A DNA stretch of 64,000 bases from Ladona fulva (GCA_000376725.2 KZ308248.1:2045395-2109394); one strand, 5' to 3'; positions 11,011 through 22,490 are shown, counted from the first letter of the stretch. A program made the numbers and translations. Notes: generated from the sequence alone by a model not told the origin.

Positions 11011-13014
11011 GAGCGTAAAAACCTCTATCCCGTTCAACTAAGGATAGAATATGCTCGCTGTTTGCAAGCCAAATGCTACAAAAAATCAGAACGAGGTGCC
11101 GAAAACGCATTCTTTAGCAAATATTTTCATAAGAGCGAAACCCAATTTCAAAGTGCAGCTAATTGCTCTCGAATGGCATAAATATTTCTCCGGAATTCTT
11201 AGAATGTTTCGAGCATCTCAAAAGGGAAATGAGGCGATGTAATAGCAGTCAGTCGAATAAAAGACGTTGCGAAGTTGGAGAGATTAGCTAATGAAATTAG
11301 CAAAATGCTTGCCTGAGCTGTCGCGAGGAATATTTGATTTACCACCAGGAAGGTGCGTATTGATAGACTAAATACAGTTCTGAAACGCTACTAAAAACTT
11401 CATAAAATAACGTACAGAGATAACGTCGCATTATTAATCGCATCATTTTTGTTGCTTGATGAACTCATTAAAAGAAGGATTTTTATCAATATGGAAATGA
11501 AATCCCATTAAAAGTTGCGGTGAATTTATCGAGGAATGACGCAAAAGAAAACTGATTTTATAAAGAAATTCGTCAAGTCGTTAAAAGGGGGTTAAAGATA
11601 ACCAAGAAAAACATACCAAGGAAAATTATTCCAGTTTTTATTCGTATTTTCGTGGAATTCAATAATTCAAACAACATATTCTTGATAAAATCGGATCGGC
11701 AGATAAGGCCCATAGATTGCGCTATAGCATTTTCAGATTTGTCCGCTGAATTTTAAACAAGTAGCTTACTTTTTCATCATTATCACAAGGCAACCTGTTT
11801 GGGACCCGCAAGATAATGGTTTTATCTCCAAATTGGAATGAGTACAATGAATGCCGAGCGGCTGAGCGTAGTTCTGAAAATAGCGCTTTCTAGATGATTA
11901 AACTCTCGGTTTAGAATCTGTCAGCTGAGCAAGCGAATTCTCGAAATAATAGCAAGGACACGGTTTTTCTGACCACTCTTTTCGTGCAGCATTAGAAGTG
12001 CGAACACATTAGGAAGATAGGAAACCGCTGTTAGTACATATCCTACCGTACACCATATGGCGGCCCGTAGATTATATATGTAAATGGGTATGTAAATGTA
12101 AATTGCTCTGTTCTCCTCTCGTGGATGAAGCCATCTTAACCGTAGCTGGCCGGAGATGAAAATCGCTAAAATAATGCTGCCATATGCGACATGACATGAT
12201 ACGGGGCAAAAAATGAAAGGTTGGGCTTTGAGAATGAAAAGTTTCTCCATTAAGAATCGGTGGATCGAAAGGGATCAAAGGCACAAGATTATATATATAT
12301 CTGGTATGACCGCCGGTTTCGGAAGGAGAATTAAACACACTCAAGCCGAAGATACGGCATCGAGGACCAATCCTTAACCGAAAAGTAATCGTAAAATAAC
12401 GATACGATAATCGAAACGTACTTCCCGCGAGATCTCGCAGTACATTAACCTGGCTCCAGAGAGGGAGAGAGGGCATCGCTGAGATAGAAACGGAGAAAAT
12501 AAAAAAAATAAACCCTCGAAGCCAGTTGTCGTTTTATGATTCCCTTTTTCCTTGGCCTTAAACTGGATTCAGTCTTCGATATCATTGGTGAGCCGATCAG
12601 GAGCGTTCGTGTCACCATTATTCTTGATGTATGGCCGGTAGTGGGCTGTCGATGGAAAACAAGTTGACCAAAAAGGAATGGTGGAATAAAGGAATTTGTG
12701 TGCGAGAGGATGGGTCGAGGGAAAGGAGATAAGGAGAGGAAGGCGGCGGACGAAGCGTTCTGTAGATACCGTCTCCTACCTAAGTCGCGTATGGAAAGTT
12801 CAGCTGGCTTAATGTCGATGGCTGTGACAAACACCCACCAAATCCACCACCCAAACCCCTAAGATCCCTCCCTCTAAACCAATGGGACCCTATAAACCAT
12901 GTATCTTAACCTATGGCCCACCCCTGAGCTGCCCTTTTATGCCCGCGCCTCGGTCATCAGACACGGAAAATATAAAACGAAAATGAAATGTCGCGCTCGC
13001 ATATGAAAACGAAC
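11011..13014. other. No recognised gene
   Basis: Minus frames at 11921-12250, 12072-12476 and 12445-12834 are open for 109-134 codons and overlap one another, without domains. 12840-12960 is C-rich and CCACC-like on the plus strand. A minus-strand CCGAAACCGG at about 12313-12322 followed by a short (TA)n run recalls Penelope tails, but the rest of that motif is missing. Confidence 0.4.
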
Positions 13015-13225
13015 TATCCCCTATTTAATATTTATGGGCCGATTTTTCCGAAATGTTTCGAGAGATTTATTATCATCGGGATGAATTAATGGCGGCCGAA
13101 ACTCAGCATGAAATAATTAGTATTTATTAAAACGGGATCCAACTTGTGCATCAATAATACATTATGAATTAATGATGATTAAATTTAGATTGCGGCTTTA
13201 GATGTATCGCAATTTTTTTATGGGA
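13015..13225. promoter_or_regulatory. Possible cis-regulatory element with clustered homeodomain-type sites
   Basis: Within about 200 bp there are two TTTATGG words (13031-13037 and near 13216), two ATGAATTAATG-like words (about 13081 and 13163), AATAATTAG and several ATTAA/TTAAT cores. The block is separated by GC-containing words such as GGCGGCCG. Caudal/Abd-B-like and Antennapedia-class homeodomains bind such words, but these are also frequent by chance in AT-rich DNA. A weak suggestion only. Confidence 0.2.
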
Positions 13226-13239
13226 GCACTCAGTGGGCA

Positions 13240-14225
13240 GCATTTTCAAGAGCCTCTTAATAGGTGGAAGAGCGCTGACAGTATTCTACGACCTGACTTT
13301 TCTATAACCAGCACATCCTAGCCTTTGCAATGTTCATAAAAATTGACAGTAAGTTTTTCTAAAAATAGACAAAAACTAGAGAGTGAAATCTTATTACGTG
13401 CATTTAGCTGGCCTTGTTTTTTAATACTTTTTTGTCAATTTTTGATAAAGTTCCTGAATTGATTTTCCTTGAAATGCAGACTTTTTTGACACCTACAAAT
13501 TTCACTGAAAACTGAGTATGAAATTAAAATTTATTCAGTAAATCATAATGAAAAGCTAAATAATGTACCATTATTAATTGGGCTTCATTAAGCTTTGTGA
13601 CATATAGCGAATTCCGCCAATCTCTTTCTAATAATTCAACAGATGCTGAATACGACATTCGTAACCTCTTCTGCAAACACGTCTATAAGCAGAAGATCGC
13701 TCACAGTATTCCACGACCAAACTTAGCTATAACTAGCATATCTCGGACCTTATTTTCAGTGTTAATGAAGAATAAAAAAAGAATCAGATTTTCTAATAAT
13801 AGACAAAAACTTGAGAGTGAAATTGTACTATTTGAGCCATGAATTTCGCTGACCTTGTTTTTAATATTTGTTTCGTCTATTTCCCATAAAGTTCCTGAAT
13901 GGTTTTTACTTTAAATGCAAAAACTATTTTGTCACACCTACAAATTTATAAAATAACAATTTATTCAGTAAATCATAACGTAATGCTAAATAACATACCA
14001 TTATTTAGTGAAGTGCATAAGCGACGAAGAACGCATGGTTCACATACTTGATTTTTAGACGAAGCTTGGTAACTCAGAGGTCAGAGTAACCGGAAAATGG
14101 GAGACCCGGGTTTGATTCCTGGCTACGGCAGATATCATTTCTTCATTATGTAGTGGGCTCATTAATAATTCAAGAGACGCTGAATGTGAAATGCGTAACT
14201 TTTGCTACAAATACAAATCTCTAGG
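13240..14225 (+). repeat. Diverged tandem duplication, unit about 430 bp, two and a half copies
   Basis: Copy 1 (about 13240-13600) and copy 2 (about 13630-14017) share a long ordered series of blocks. Examples are CTGACAGTATTCTACGACC (13275) versus CTCACAGTATTCCACGACC (13700), AATAGACAAAAACT then GAGAGTGAAAT, AAAGTTCCTGAAT, and TTATTCAGTAAATCATAA at 13531 and 13961. The offset is steady at 425-430 bp. A third, partial copy (14151-14225) repeats AATTCAA then GA.GCTGAAT as in 13633. Between copies 2 and 3 there are about 103 extra bases, which are the SINE at 14035-14140. Not coding. Confidence 0.8.
14035..14140 (+). repeat. tRNA-derived SINE (family C) inserted in the tandem repeat
   Basis: Contains GCTTGGTAACTCAGAGGTCA (A-box half) and GGGTTTGATTCC (B box), followed by CTACGGCAGAT. 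Its length is set by comparing the spacing of flanking anchors in neighbouring repeat copies (66 versus 169 bp), which gives an insertion of about 103 bp. A longer copy in the other orientation lies at 21950-22090. No poly-A or simple-repeat tail is obvious. Confidence 0.7.
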
Positions 14226-16229
14226 GGAGAAATAAATTGCGAGGTATCGGAAAAGATTTCCGAGGATTTAATGAACGAATTCTTTGTTCACTTAGTTTTG
14301 ATACAGCGAAGGTAATAACGGTAGCAATTCCAATTACCGCGATCGATTCCTCACCACACCTACCCAAACATTTCCATGAGGAATAACTGTAGAATAAAAG
14401 CAAGAAATATCTCCTTTGCCAACGTGCTAATTAAGATAAGAAGGCGGTTTTCCCAACGCGACCACGTATTTGATTTCCCTTGTGGATGTTTGAATATCCT
14501 CCGCGGGAATTTTCAAGAGCGGAGCTGTATCCTTTCTCTTTTCCAAACACCCTTCCGCGAATTGACTAGGGTGTTAATCCGACGAATAATTCTTAGAAAT
14601 CTGGAGATTCCGCATGCTACTTATCCGAATCCGAACAGACCGCGATTTTCCGCCCAGATACTCGAGGGTAGGATAAATTGCGGGTCAGCAAACCCCCCTC
14701 GTAACTTGGTCCTTTGTTTCTCCTTCATTAAGGAAGCCTTTGGATTCCTTTTTATCATTGCTTTGACGAACAAAGCTTCTTCTGAGTAAACGACTCGAGT
14801 CGGGTGGGCATATTTTCGCAAAAGGCAAATCTTTGCCGTCTTTAGGGACAGAAACGCGATAAAATGGTCGATAACTTGACAGCAAAGCCCTGCAGCGTGA
14901 TTTTGAGCTTTTCTTGAATGGAGAATTTCGCTGCCGTTAATACATGCCTTCCGCAGTTTGGCTTCGTCGCCGTATGCGGTGCTTGAAGCGCCTTTGCCAC
15001 ACGGTGGAATACTAAGTGGCTTTAAACGCTTAATAACATTAACGTTATTATCAGCTAACGAGAAGTACCGATACATGTACTATGCGAAATTTTTCGTCAA
15101 ATCATTCTGTCATATAATAAACTCTGAATGTTTTGTGTTAATGAACGGCGAAGGTATAACAAAATCGCTATTAAGTATAAAAACACTACTTAATTACAGT
15201 AAAATAAAAACAAAATCGTTCCGTAATCTAAATCTGGAATCTATTTTTACTCTTTCCCGAGGGAAGGGGAACCTTTCCTCATTGGACTAAATAAGAAAAC
15301 AGACATGGTGTATGTCATAATATTATTATTATATACATAAGTCATATCATTTACAACAAAATATATACTAATATATTATTTTGTAATTAAGTATTTAGCA
15401 GCCCTCTGCGTACAGTATGTTTATTCATCATCAACTACACTGAAGATACAGATCGTTATCGTTTTACTTATCCAAAATATTAAGTACATCAAAGGTACCA
15501 CGTCACTCCCATTCCGTTCAGCAGCAATTATAACTAACGAAATCCATCTAAAATGCATAACATATTTCCCATGTATAAGACTCTCCCATGTATAAGCGCA
15601 CCTTCATTTTGGGACCCGAAAATTGAAACTGGTCGCCGACTTTCACCATTGCTTTCGTTCGCCACAATCACTGCATAAAACGCACCCTGTATTTAGATCA
15701 GAAATTTTTTAAAGAAAAAGTCCGTCTTATTCATGGGGAAATAATTAATTGCTAAATCGGTCTTGAAAGAACATTCTCCATTTTATTTCCAACTTGTGTA
15801 GTGAACAAGACTAGGAGTTCATTATTTTTAGTCCGCGATTTGTTTTAGAATGCGAAAAAAGGCAGAACGCCCAAAAGGCTTCAGATTCTCTCTGATTTTG
15901 AGTTAAGGAAGAGAAACTGCCTTTCTCTGAATGTAATTCATTTTGACCGATTGACTGAGCCGTTCCGTGTCGCAAGCAGCTGAAACAGTGGAAGGTTGAT
16001 GATAGCAAATCTTCCGATTAATCGCAAGCGTTGCATAATCGCACGTGATGAGAATTTCGGTGCATCTTCTGCTGTGGTCGTTTGCAGAATCGCACGTTAA
16101 GCTAAAAATAGGAACAGTCGAAATAATGCGACGGAATTCAAGCCAAACTATGTATAACTTATCACTGTCATCGTCCATTTAGGATTTAATTGCTCTGGAT
16201 ATCTGCTGACGAGAAGCCGAATAGCTGTG
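14226..16229. other. No recognised gene
   Basis: Open frames include plus 14376-14789 (137 codons) and minus 14621-15076 (151 codons), which overlap each other. Neither carries a motif. The GC content is a little raised around 14440-15010. After 15300 the sequence is AT-rich with several ATATTA runs. Confidence 0.4.
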
Positions 16230-16237
16230 ACCTAGAG
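16230..16237 (+). repeat. Left target-site duplication of the hAT element
   Basis: ACCTAGAG lies immediately before the terminal CAGCGGTC. The right counterpart ACCTCGAG (17199-17206) differs at one base. Eight-base duplications are the rule for hAT transposons. Confidence 0.7.
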
Positions 16238-17198
16238 CAGCGGTCGCCAACTGGTGGTTAGCGGACCACTGATGGTCCGAGAAAAGCTTCTGGTGTTTCC
16301 TAAAGAAATTACGGCGTATTTACAATGTTCATGTTTATTACACCCATCAATTACGTTTTGATACCTCTTCGTGTCACCAACACAGGGTAGGCGAGCGACG
16401 ACATGAATTTCAAATTAATAAAATGGAACTTTCACGATATTTTAACACATTTGCACCTTTTGCTCTACATATTCTACATTCACATTAGTATCCTGCTAGC
16501 CGCCTATCTTCGTTGGGCAGGGGATCTAAACGCCAAGCGTTGGAGCTATTTTATAGCGTTCTTGTCGCGTATCGTTCGCGGAAAGATTCATTAAACCGGG
16601 AGTCCTTAAAGCGACTTGTCTTACAACTAGCATCTCTTTTTGTTTCTTTACGCTCATTTTAGGATCGGCCGAAGTAGCAGGAGGGTCTCATAATACTGAT
16701 TACTCCTTGCACAAGTGTGCTTTCTCTGAATTTATCAAGCAATCGCAGCCCAGATTTTAATCTACTCTCATTGAAGGATTCCCAACCCTCGACTGAGAGC
16801 ATTTACGTAGCACATACCCCTATCGTAGCGTATCGTTTCATCCGCTACATCACATATACTCGCTGCATATTCCAGATGGGGCATGATCAAGGTGAAATAA
16901 AATCGACCTCTAACCTTTTCATCGCATCTACCAACAATGGGCTCTATAAACCCGAGCTTTTTAGTTGCTTTACCGCAGATTTTTCGGCTATATGTGCTTC
17001 AGTTCAAGTTATTTGTAAGAGTGATTCCGAGATATTCGACTACATTAATTTCATTCCACTAATTAGGTACGGGAAATTCTGACACGATTTTTTCCTTTCG
17101 AAGAAATTGAATAACTAGCTTAAGTGGTACAGTACGTGTTAGCGGTCCATGGGGGTACTAAATAGTGAAATTAGCGGTGCGTGAGTAGGTGACCGCTG
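16238..17198. mobile_element. Non-autonomous hAT-type DNA transposon, 961 bp
   Basis: The left end reads CAGCGGTCGCCAAC and the right end, on the opposite strand, CAGCGGTCACCTAC. Beyond that both ends carry imperfect subterminal copies of GCGGTCC/GGACCGC-like words. CAG-type TIRs of this kind and 8-bp flanking duplications (16230-16237 and 17199-17206, one mismatch) are typical of the hAT superfamily. No hAT transposase domain is recognisable, so movement would have needed a transposase supplied elsewhere. Inside lies a non-LTR reverse-transcriptase fragment on the minus strand (about 16745-17075), either nested later or captured. Plus frames at 16403-16594 and 16717-17082 are shadows. Confidence 0.72.
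16745..17075 (-). pseudogene. Non-LTR retrotransposon RT fragment (Jockey/CR1-like C-terminal part)
   Basis: Read on the minus strand from about 17057, the frame gives WNEINVVEYLGITLTNNLN, then a TGA where the family has tryptophan, then KICGKATKKLGFI, GRCDEKV and LIMPHLEYAASI. These are the conserved post-catalytic blocks of arthropod Jockey/CR1-type reverse transcriptases: YLG followed by L.W, the SKA..LGF block, and the RP.LEYA.. block. The catalytic FADD box should lie upstream, beyond 17075, but is missing; the sequence there is the hAT end instead. A TAG at 17058-17060 precedes the fragment. Downstream similarity fades after YDRGM. Dead fragment, probably inserted into or picked up by the hAT element. 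Confidence 0.8.
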
Positions 17199-17206
17199 AC
17201 CTCGAG
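17199..17206 (+). repeat. Right target-site duplication of the hAT element
   Basis: ACCTCGAG directly follows the terminal GACCGCTG and matches the left ACCTAGAG at seven of eight positions. Confidence 0.7.
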
Positions 17207-20200
17207 TTATAGTGAAACCTCAAGTGAACGATGAACTTCTCTTAAAGATCTTCGGCTAGATACGCAAATGGAGATACTCAAACGTCCGATAAACGGTTGA
17301 AGAAGCAGTCAGACGAAAAAAAAAGGATTTAAAAAAAGACTAGGAGAATCTTTCTCGTGAATTTTGGTCATCTCGCCTAGTTCCGGGTGGATGTTCTGCG
17401 AGGATGGCATATTCCCGTGGGTGTTCTGCGAAAAACCTCCCCGAGATCCTCTTAGCGTCGTACTCAATATTCATGATTATACAACACAATAGCCTTATAA
17501 AGGAGTTTGCAGCACCCCGATTTCCTTAGCTCCCCACTCCTGCGGTGGTTAACTGATTGAAGGTCCATTGGAGTGGATAGCGTAATTCCCACGACCTCCG
17601 CAATCCACCCCCGCATCTTCCATTGCCCGCTAGCTCAAATTGTCACCGACCACGCGCCCTTACCTTAGTCCTCTGGATAGTCCCCTATAGCAGAATTACC
17701 TCATACAAGGCTCTTGGCGCAGATTCCTCGCTGTGATAGAAACTGCTTTATGTTCAAGCATGTGCATCGTAATCTCATGGTTGAGGAAATTCAGTGAAGG
17801 CGGTTGTGGGTGCTCCGGCATGTTAAGCGATGCACGTGGAAGTGGGTGGAGTATGATAGCCCCGGTATGGTTAGCATACTGGCCACTTATCAAGTATATC
17901 TTTTACTTCATCGATGCACTATAAGGAATGCGGCCCTAATAAGGTACCGGGAGAGTGGAAACCCGGCGTATTTTCCAAGAAGCCTCTAATCGCCTTACTG
18001 CCTCATCACAGCTCATGATCTGGCCTCAACTACAACCTTGCCTTACGGTTTTTGTGTGATCTAGGCGTTGGATCGAATCAACTTAGGGAAATTCAATTAC
18101 TCTCATCAAACTGAATGGAATTATAGCGAGCGGCCACTGTATGCAGTTCTTTTTCGATGTGATTTCTATTACGCTTACCGATGTTTGGAAGATTCAAGAT
18201 ATTCTGAAATATGTTAGTATAATTTTCTGATTTATTAAATGAAAAATAGCACGCGATTCTAGTTGTACGTGATTTACTGAACTGCGATGAAAGCATAACC
18301 TCTAAACCGGTCGCGAGTGTTTTTATTTTTATTGGAGAACCAGTCGGATTTGGGACATTATTTCAGTCAACTCCTCGTTTATTATTCAATTGCGAATCGT
18401 CCCCAAGAGGGAATATTAAGGACTTCACTAAGGCACATTTGCAGAAGTTTAATTCGCTGCAACGACTGTTTATCCTCTTTAGAATAGAAATAAGGCTCTT
18501 TAGCAAGAACACGGACGCTTTAAACGCCAGCGCACCATATAACTGCTATGAATGACTGCTCTTTGCTAAGCTGAATTAAAATCGCGTTTCTAATGTAAGC
18601 CTAGGAGACGTAACTCACGGCTTCCTAAAACTCTTAATTTAGTTGAGGATGAATTTAGGTTATTCCAGCATATATTTCACACGGAACATAATTCAGTAGG
18701 TGTAAGGCTAATCAATTCGAAGCGGTAATTCGTTATAGGAGATGTAGAATCTACTCGCACTTAAGCATCGCATCAAATGAAATTTGGTTACGTATTCTGT
18801 AACCGTCAGAATTTCACTAAACGTTATCCAGCAAGTAACTTTGTTTTCTCGGTGAAAAGACAATGGTTTCTGAAGTTTGTTAGTTTTATGTATAATAGTT
18901 TCATACTTTTACGTACTTTTACGAAAAAATACGACTGTCATTTCGAGAAAGATGCGTCGCATTGTATTTTGCGATTTTTTCATAATTTTACGGTGTATTT
19001 AAACTCTTATAGTTTAACTCTTTAAGTTTCAACTAAATGAAAGATAGCTGCACAGAAAGAATCGACGCAACAATTGAAAAATGTAGAGTCCTCTTGCCAC
19101 ATCCGTCCGTCTGTCTTATTCAAGAGGGAAGGACAGCCGCAGAATTGTGTGAATAATTTCTTGATGGGAATGGAATGTGACCAACGAAAGTGGTTGAGTC
19201 ACTACATGTGAGAGGATTGATGTCACTAGAGTAAAAATGGTGGTAAAGGAAGAGTAAGGGAGTGATTCAAAAGGAAGAGGAAGAAGGAGTATTGTTGGAT
19301 GTTGTGGATTAGATCATGAATAGAAGGGACGTGGGTAGATTGAGGAATAAAAGACATTCTGTGAAAAGATGTATGAGAGTGCGTGAAGTTGAAGAAGTTT
19401 GCGGGGGCAGGAGAATATGCACGATGATTGCAGACTCGAGAAACCACGGGCATGCTCACCTCCGTATGGAATAGCGTGTTTTTAAATTTGAGAACCTTTC
19501 TTAGTACAATATACAACTCTATCTTCCACTACGAGGAGGTACCGCGATTACTTGTTTCCTATTGTTAATAAATACTCATACAAACTCACCTACTACATTA
19601 TCCCTAACTCACCTCTGATAACACCGTAAAGGTAGGCTGAAATTCCTCCTCGAAAAAAGCCGTTATCCTTAAAAAGTAGAATTCGGTGTAACGCAACCCT
19701 ACCATTTCGCGCGTCGCCATCATGTATGACAAACGTCATGCTAGTGCCATGAGAATTCTGATTATAAACCTCCTCAGGGGCCACTTCTGGCCCTTGGCTA
19801 CGACTTGCAGGATAGTGTCGAAAACCATTTTTACTCCAATTCTCCCCATTCATTTTCTCCCGCGCTCCGCCTACCTCATTCTCACTCCCATTAGATAACT
19901 CTTTCCGCCTGAACTTTACGCTCTTATCCGCGATCCTTTTTCTCCCAACACATCTCATTCTTTTCCTCCGTCTTTTACACATTTGCCCCTTACACCTTCC
20001 CTTTTCTTTTCACCTCCGGTGTTTTCCTCAGACCGTTATAATAAGATTTCGCACTTCAGTTCCAAAGTCATTTTATATTTACAAGATTGAGACCCGGCGA
20101 AGTTAAGAATAAATTGAATGGAAGGGCAGAGCTGGAAATTGCGATTGAGATGTTGTATACTTCGATGGCCCAGGGTGCTTCGGCGCGTTCTCGGCTTTAC

Positions 20201-20627
20201 AGAGAAATTCAAGAGGATACTAGAGGGGAACATTTTCTCAAAAAAATACCTGAATACATTTACCTTTAAGAGAATATTAATGCAAAATGTTGGTACCGTA
20301 ACGGTAAATACTATATTTTCTTTGTAATTAAATAATGAAATAGACGTGGGAAGGCGTATATTCTTGAAAAGCTATGGAAAACGCTAAGTGTGCTTCTGTA
20401 ATTAAATAAAACAAGGGAAACGAACTGTGATAATTTTCGCTCCGGTTCAACGGAAAACTTAATTTATGTTCAGCTTTGGTTTCGCCTCTTGTCAACGTCG
20501 AACCGATTTTAATAGTTTTTTCGTTCCCATTATAACTGCTTCTACTACAATTGTAATATAATATCTTTCTGAATATTTGTTTCGTTGTTTCAAGGTTTAT
20601 TCAGATAAATTACATTAAATTCCATGG
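17207..20627. other. No recognised gene
   Basis: Contains a 15-bp local repeat (GTGGGTGTTCTGCGA-like at about 17385 and 17418) and many short open frames without domains. The largest is minus 19593-19982, 129 codons, rich in R and K. Around 19590-20040 the plus strand is pyrimidine-rich. No splice sites or promoter could be argued. Confidence 0.4.
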
Positions 20628-20700
20628 GTAAGATGGAAGACGAGACGAACTCTTAATCTCGCCCAAAATAGGCGATTCACAATTATTATTTGTAGTTTTC
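20628..20700 (+). repeat. Possible LINE/SINE 3' tail (family E), diverged
   Basis: GGGTAAGATGGAAGACGAGAC, then TTAATCTCGCCC, AATAGGCGATTCACAATTAT and TATT follow the same order as the tail at 30300-30387 (GGGTTAGATGTAAGAAGAGAC, CAATCTCGCCC, GTCGCATTATTATT). The match is partial, so this would be an old copy. Confidence 0.4.
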
Positions 20701-21389
20701 AGTTTTAAAATGGAAAGAATACAATTTTAGTTGTATGTAATCCGAACCCAGGCAGGTTCTTCTTTTCTTTTTATTTACTTTTTAATCTAGTGTATTTTGA
20801 ATGAAATTGTTATTATTATTACATTAAATTTTAGAATAAAACTTAGTAATAGTTTTAGCAAGGATAGTAATTTCCGCAAATATTTATCATTATTCGAAGA
20901 CCTATTCTTATATACTACATTCGTCTGAAAATTCTACAAAAAACACTCTGAAATTCCCAAGGAGAAACGGACATGAAATAAGCGATTCCTAGGTGCACGC
21001 CTTATCGTGCCAAGTCACCTTAACCCTTTTCCTTGTTAACACTCTGGCATTTCAGGCTCGGGATTATACAAGGTTACCGTCAAAAAAGAGACAAGAACAA
21101 TGCATGTACTTGGTTTTTTAAACAAGAAAATAACAACATATTGTGGCTTCGAATAATATACTAGCCTTGTTTTCCTCATTTGTGAAGGAAACATTTTTTG
21201 GTCTGGATTTCTAATGTGATTTCTCCTTAAGTATTAAAGCTATGAAAATAATTCCTTCTAGCCTACAGGTTTGGAACCAACAAGCCCTCAGGCCATGCGC
21301 AGTCTTTTCGATCGTTCAGAGAACATCTTGAAACAAGCGCAAATAAGAGAGGAACAAAGCATAACCTTTACTTAGTGCAACGTAAATTT
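20701..21389. other. No recognised gene
   Basis: AT-rich spacer. Nothing recognised. Confidence 0.4.
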
Positions 21390-21517
21390 TGCTTCCGGAT
21401 AGCCATGAGGTTAGTGCGTTCGCTTTCGGAGAATTTTTTGGGTTCGATTCCCGGTGCGGGGCCATAAATGCGAAATTACCTCAGTTCTGAAGCGTATTTA
21501 AAAATACTACTACTACC
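21390..21517 (+). repeat. tRNA-derived SINE (family B)
   Basis: The head GGATAGCCATGAGGTTAGTG supplies an A-box-like segment, and GGGTTCGATTCCCGG is a very good B box with a T-arm that pairs. A body with TGCGAAATTACCTCAG follows and ends in (ACT)n at 21505-21517. Copies at 21770-21885 and 55688-55787 share the body, and the latter also shares the CTA-type tail. It needs LINE machinery to move. The head lacks a complete acceptor stem, so it is not a tRNA gene. Confidence 0.75.
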
Positions 21518-21604
21518 CCGTAAGATTTGTTTTCCGGAGTTTCGATGCCTAGTGCCATCATACGTGTAAATAAATTCAAACAACTACAATATGCCTCATA
21601 ACTT

Positions 21605-21638
21605 CCCCCTGCCATACGCCTTACGGCGTTTCGCGGGG
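21605..21638. repeat. Dispersed GC-rich hairpin, copy 1
   Basis: CCCCCTGCCAT then ACGCC, a four-base loop TTAC and GGCGT, then a GGGG end, form a stem-loop. An equivalent with the same layout (CCCTGC, CGCC, TTTC, GGCG, AGGGGGT) lies at 57822-57855. The shared outer and inner words suggest that both derive from one palindromic repeat, perhaps part of a larger transposable element. Confidence 0.5.
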
Positions 21639-21769
21639 TATTTATGTAAATTTAAACAATAAAGCTAAGCTTTTACAACTGGATCTTTAAAAGGAACCTG
21701 GTACCAAGAAATCTTTATCATTTTTTATCACTGAGCGCTACACAAAGCTGAGGCCGAAGTAATGGATTG

Positions 21770-21885
21770 GTAATTTCAAAAGTATTTCGACATCAGAGGT
21801 CATTAGCACACTTGGGCTCCCACCAGGAATCGAAACAGGGACTACTTTCACGAAAGGTACCTACTAGGCTATCCTGGAGCTCGAC
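21770..21885 (-). repeat. tRNA-derived SINE (family B), minus strand
   Basis: On the minus strand TAGCCTAGTAGG (21860-21872) is a perfect A box (TRGCNNAGYNGG). GTTTCGATTCCTGG (B box, about 21823-21836) follows at the right spacing. The body has TGCTAATGACCTC and TCGAAATACTT, as in the family copy at 21390. It sits about 250 bp from that copy in opposite orientation. The 3' tail is not clear. Confidence 0.7.
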
Positions 21886-21949
21886 ATAATAGATCCAAAC
21901 TCAGATATTTAAATACCATTTTCTAGCCCTCTATATGACAGATAAGCAA

Positions 21950-22090
21950 TGGAGAACGCATTTTCCACATGCTTGATTTTAGAGGCAGAAACGAAAGAGG
22001 AGAAAATCTGCCGTAGCCGGTAATCGAACCCGAATTCCCCAGTTACCGAGCGGGTGCTCTGACCTCCAAGCTACCACAAAACGATCTCTC
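21950..22090 (-). repeat. tRNA-derived SINE (family C), minus strand
   Basis: Minus-strand GTGGTAGCTTGGAGGTCAGA, then GGGTTCGATTACC and GGCTACGGCAGATTTT, match the insertion at 14035-14140. The head keeps a recognisable A box and B box. On the plus strand, GGAGAACGCAT and CACATGCTTGATTTT lie at its left edge. Confidence 0.7.
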
Positions 22091-22282
22091 CTTCTATTTC
22101 TTGTGCTATGACGGGACACTGCTACAGAGAATCCATCAAATATGGCACCTCCCCTTCACACTGGGACGACGTCAAGATAAGCTTAATGAAAGATATTGTA
22201 TTATAGTTTACGTGGTGACTAAAGTAGTTTTCTCACCTACAACTTTGATATTGGACTATTTGACACTACGACAGTTGACTCG
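22091..22282. other. Spacer between SINEs
   Basis: No recognised content. A 62-codon plus frame at 22101-22289 overlaps it, without a domain. Confidence 0.4.
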
Positions 22283-22490
22283 TATATAATTCGCCGACCT
22301 CGGTGGCGGAATAGTTAGCTTTTTAACGCTGATGACCCGGGTTCGAGTACCGGCCAAACGGGTTTTTCGGGGCTAGGGAATGGGTGTTTGTTTTCCGGAG
22401 TTCTTTGTGTCTGTGATAGTCCAAATTGTTAAAACGGGCGTAATTGGGGGCTCCTGTTTTCGTTAGAGAAATAGTAATAATAATTTGTCG
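22283..22490 (+). repeat. tRNA-derived SINE (family D)
   Basis: The head CCTCGGTGGCGGAATAGTTA and the B box GGGTTCGAGTACCGG sit at tRNA spacing, the latter with a four-base-pair T stem. A body with GGGTTTTTCGGGGCTAGGGA follows. The 3' end carries a TAATAATAAT run near 22475. Such SINEs are transcribed by RNA polymerase III from the internal boxes and mobilised by a LINE. No second copy of the full unit was seen here, although TTGTTTTCCGGAGTT (about 22389) is shared with 21526. Confidence 0.7.

Noticed and set aside
12300..12345. Fourth Penelope-type motif (minus-strand CCGAAACCGG)
   Set aside because: Only the GAAAC half is present. No CTGATGA-like box or stem II could be found upstream.
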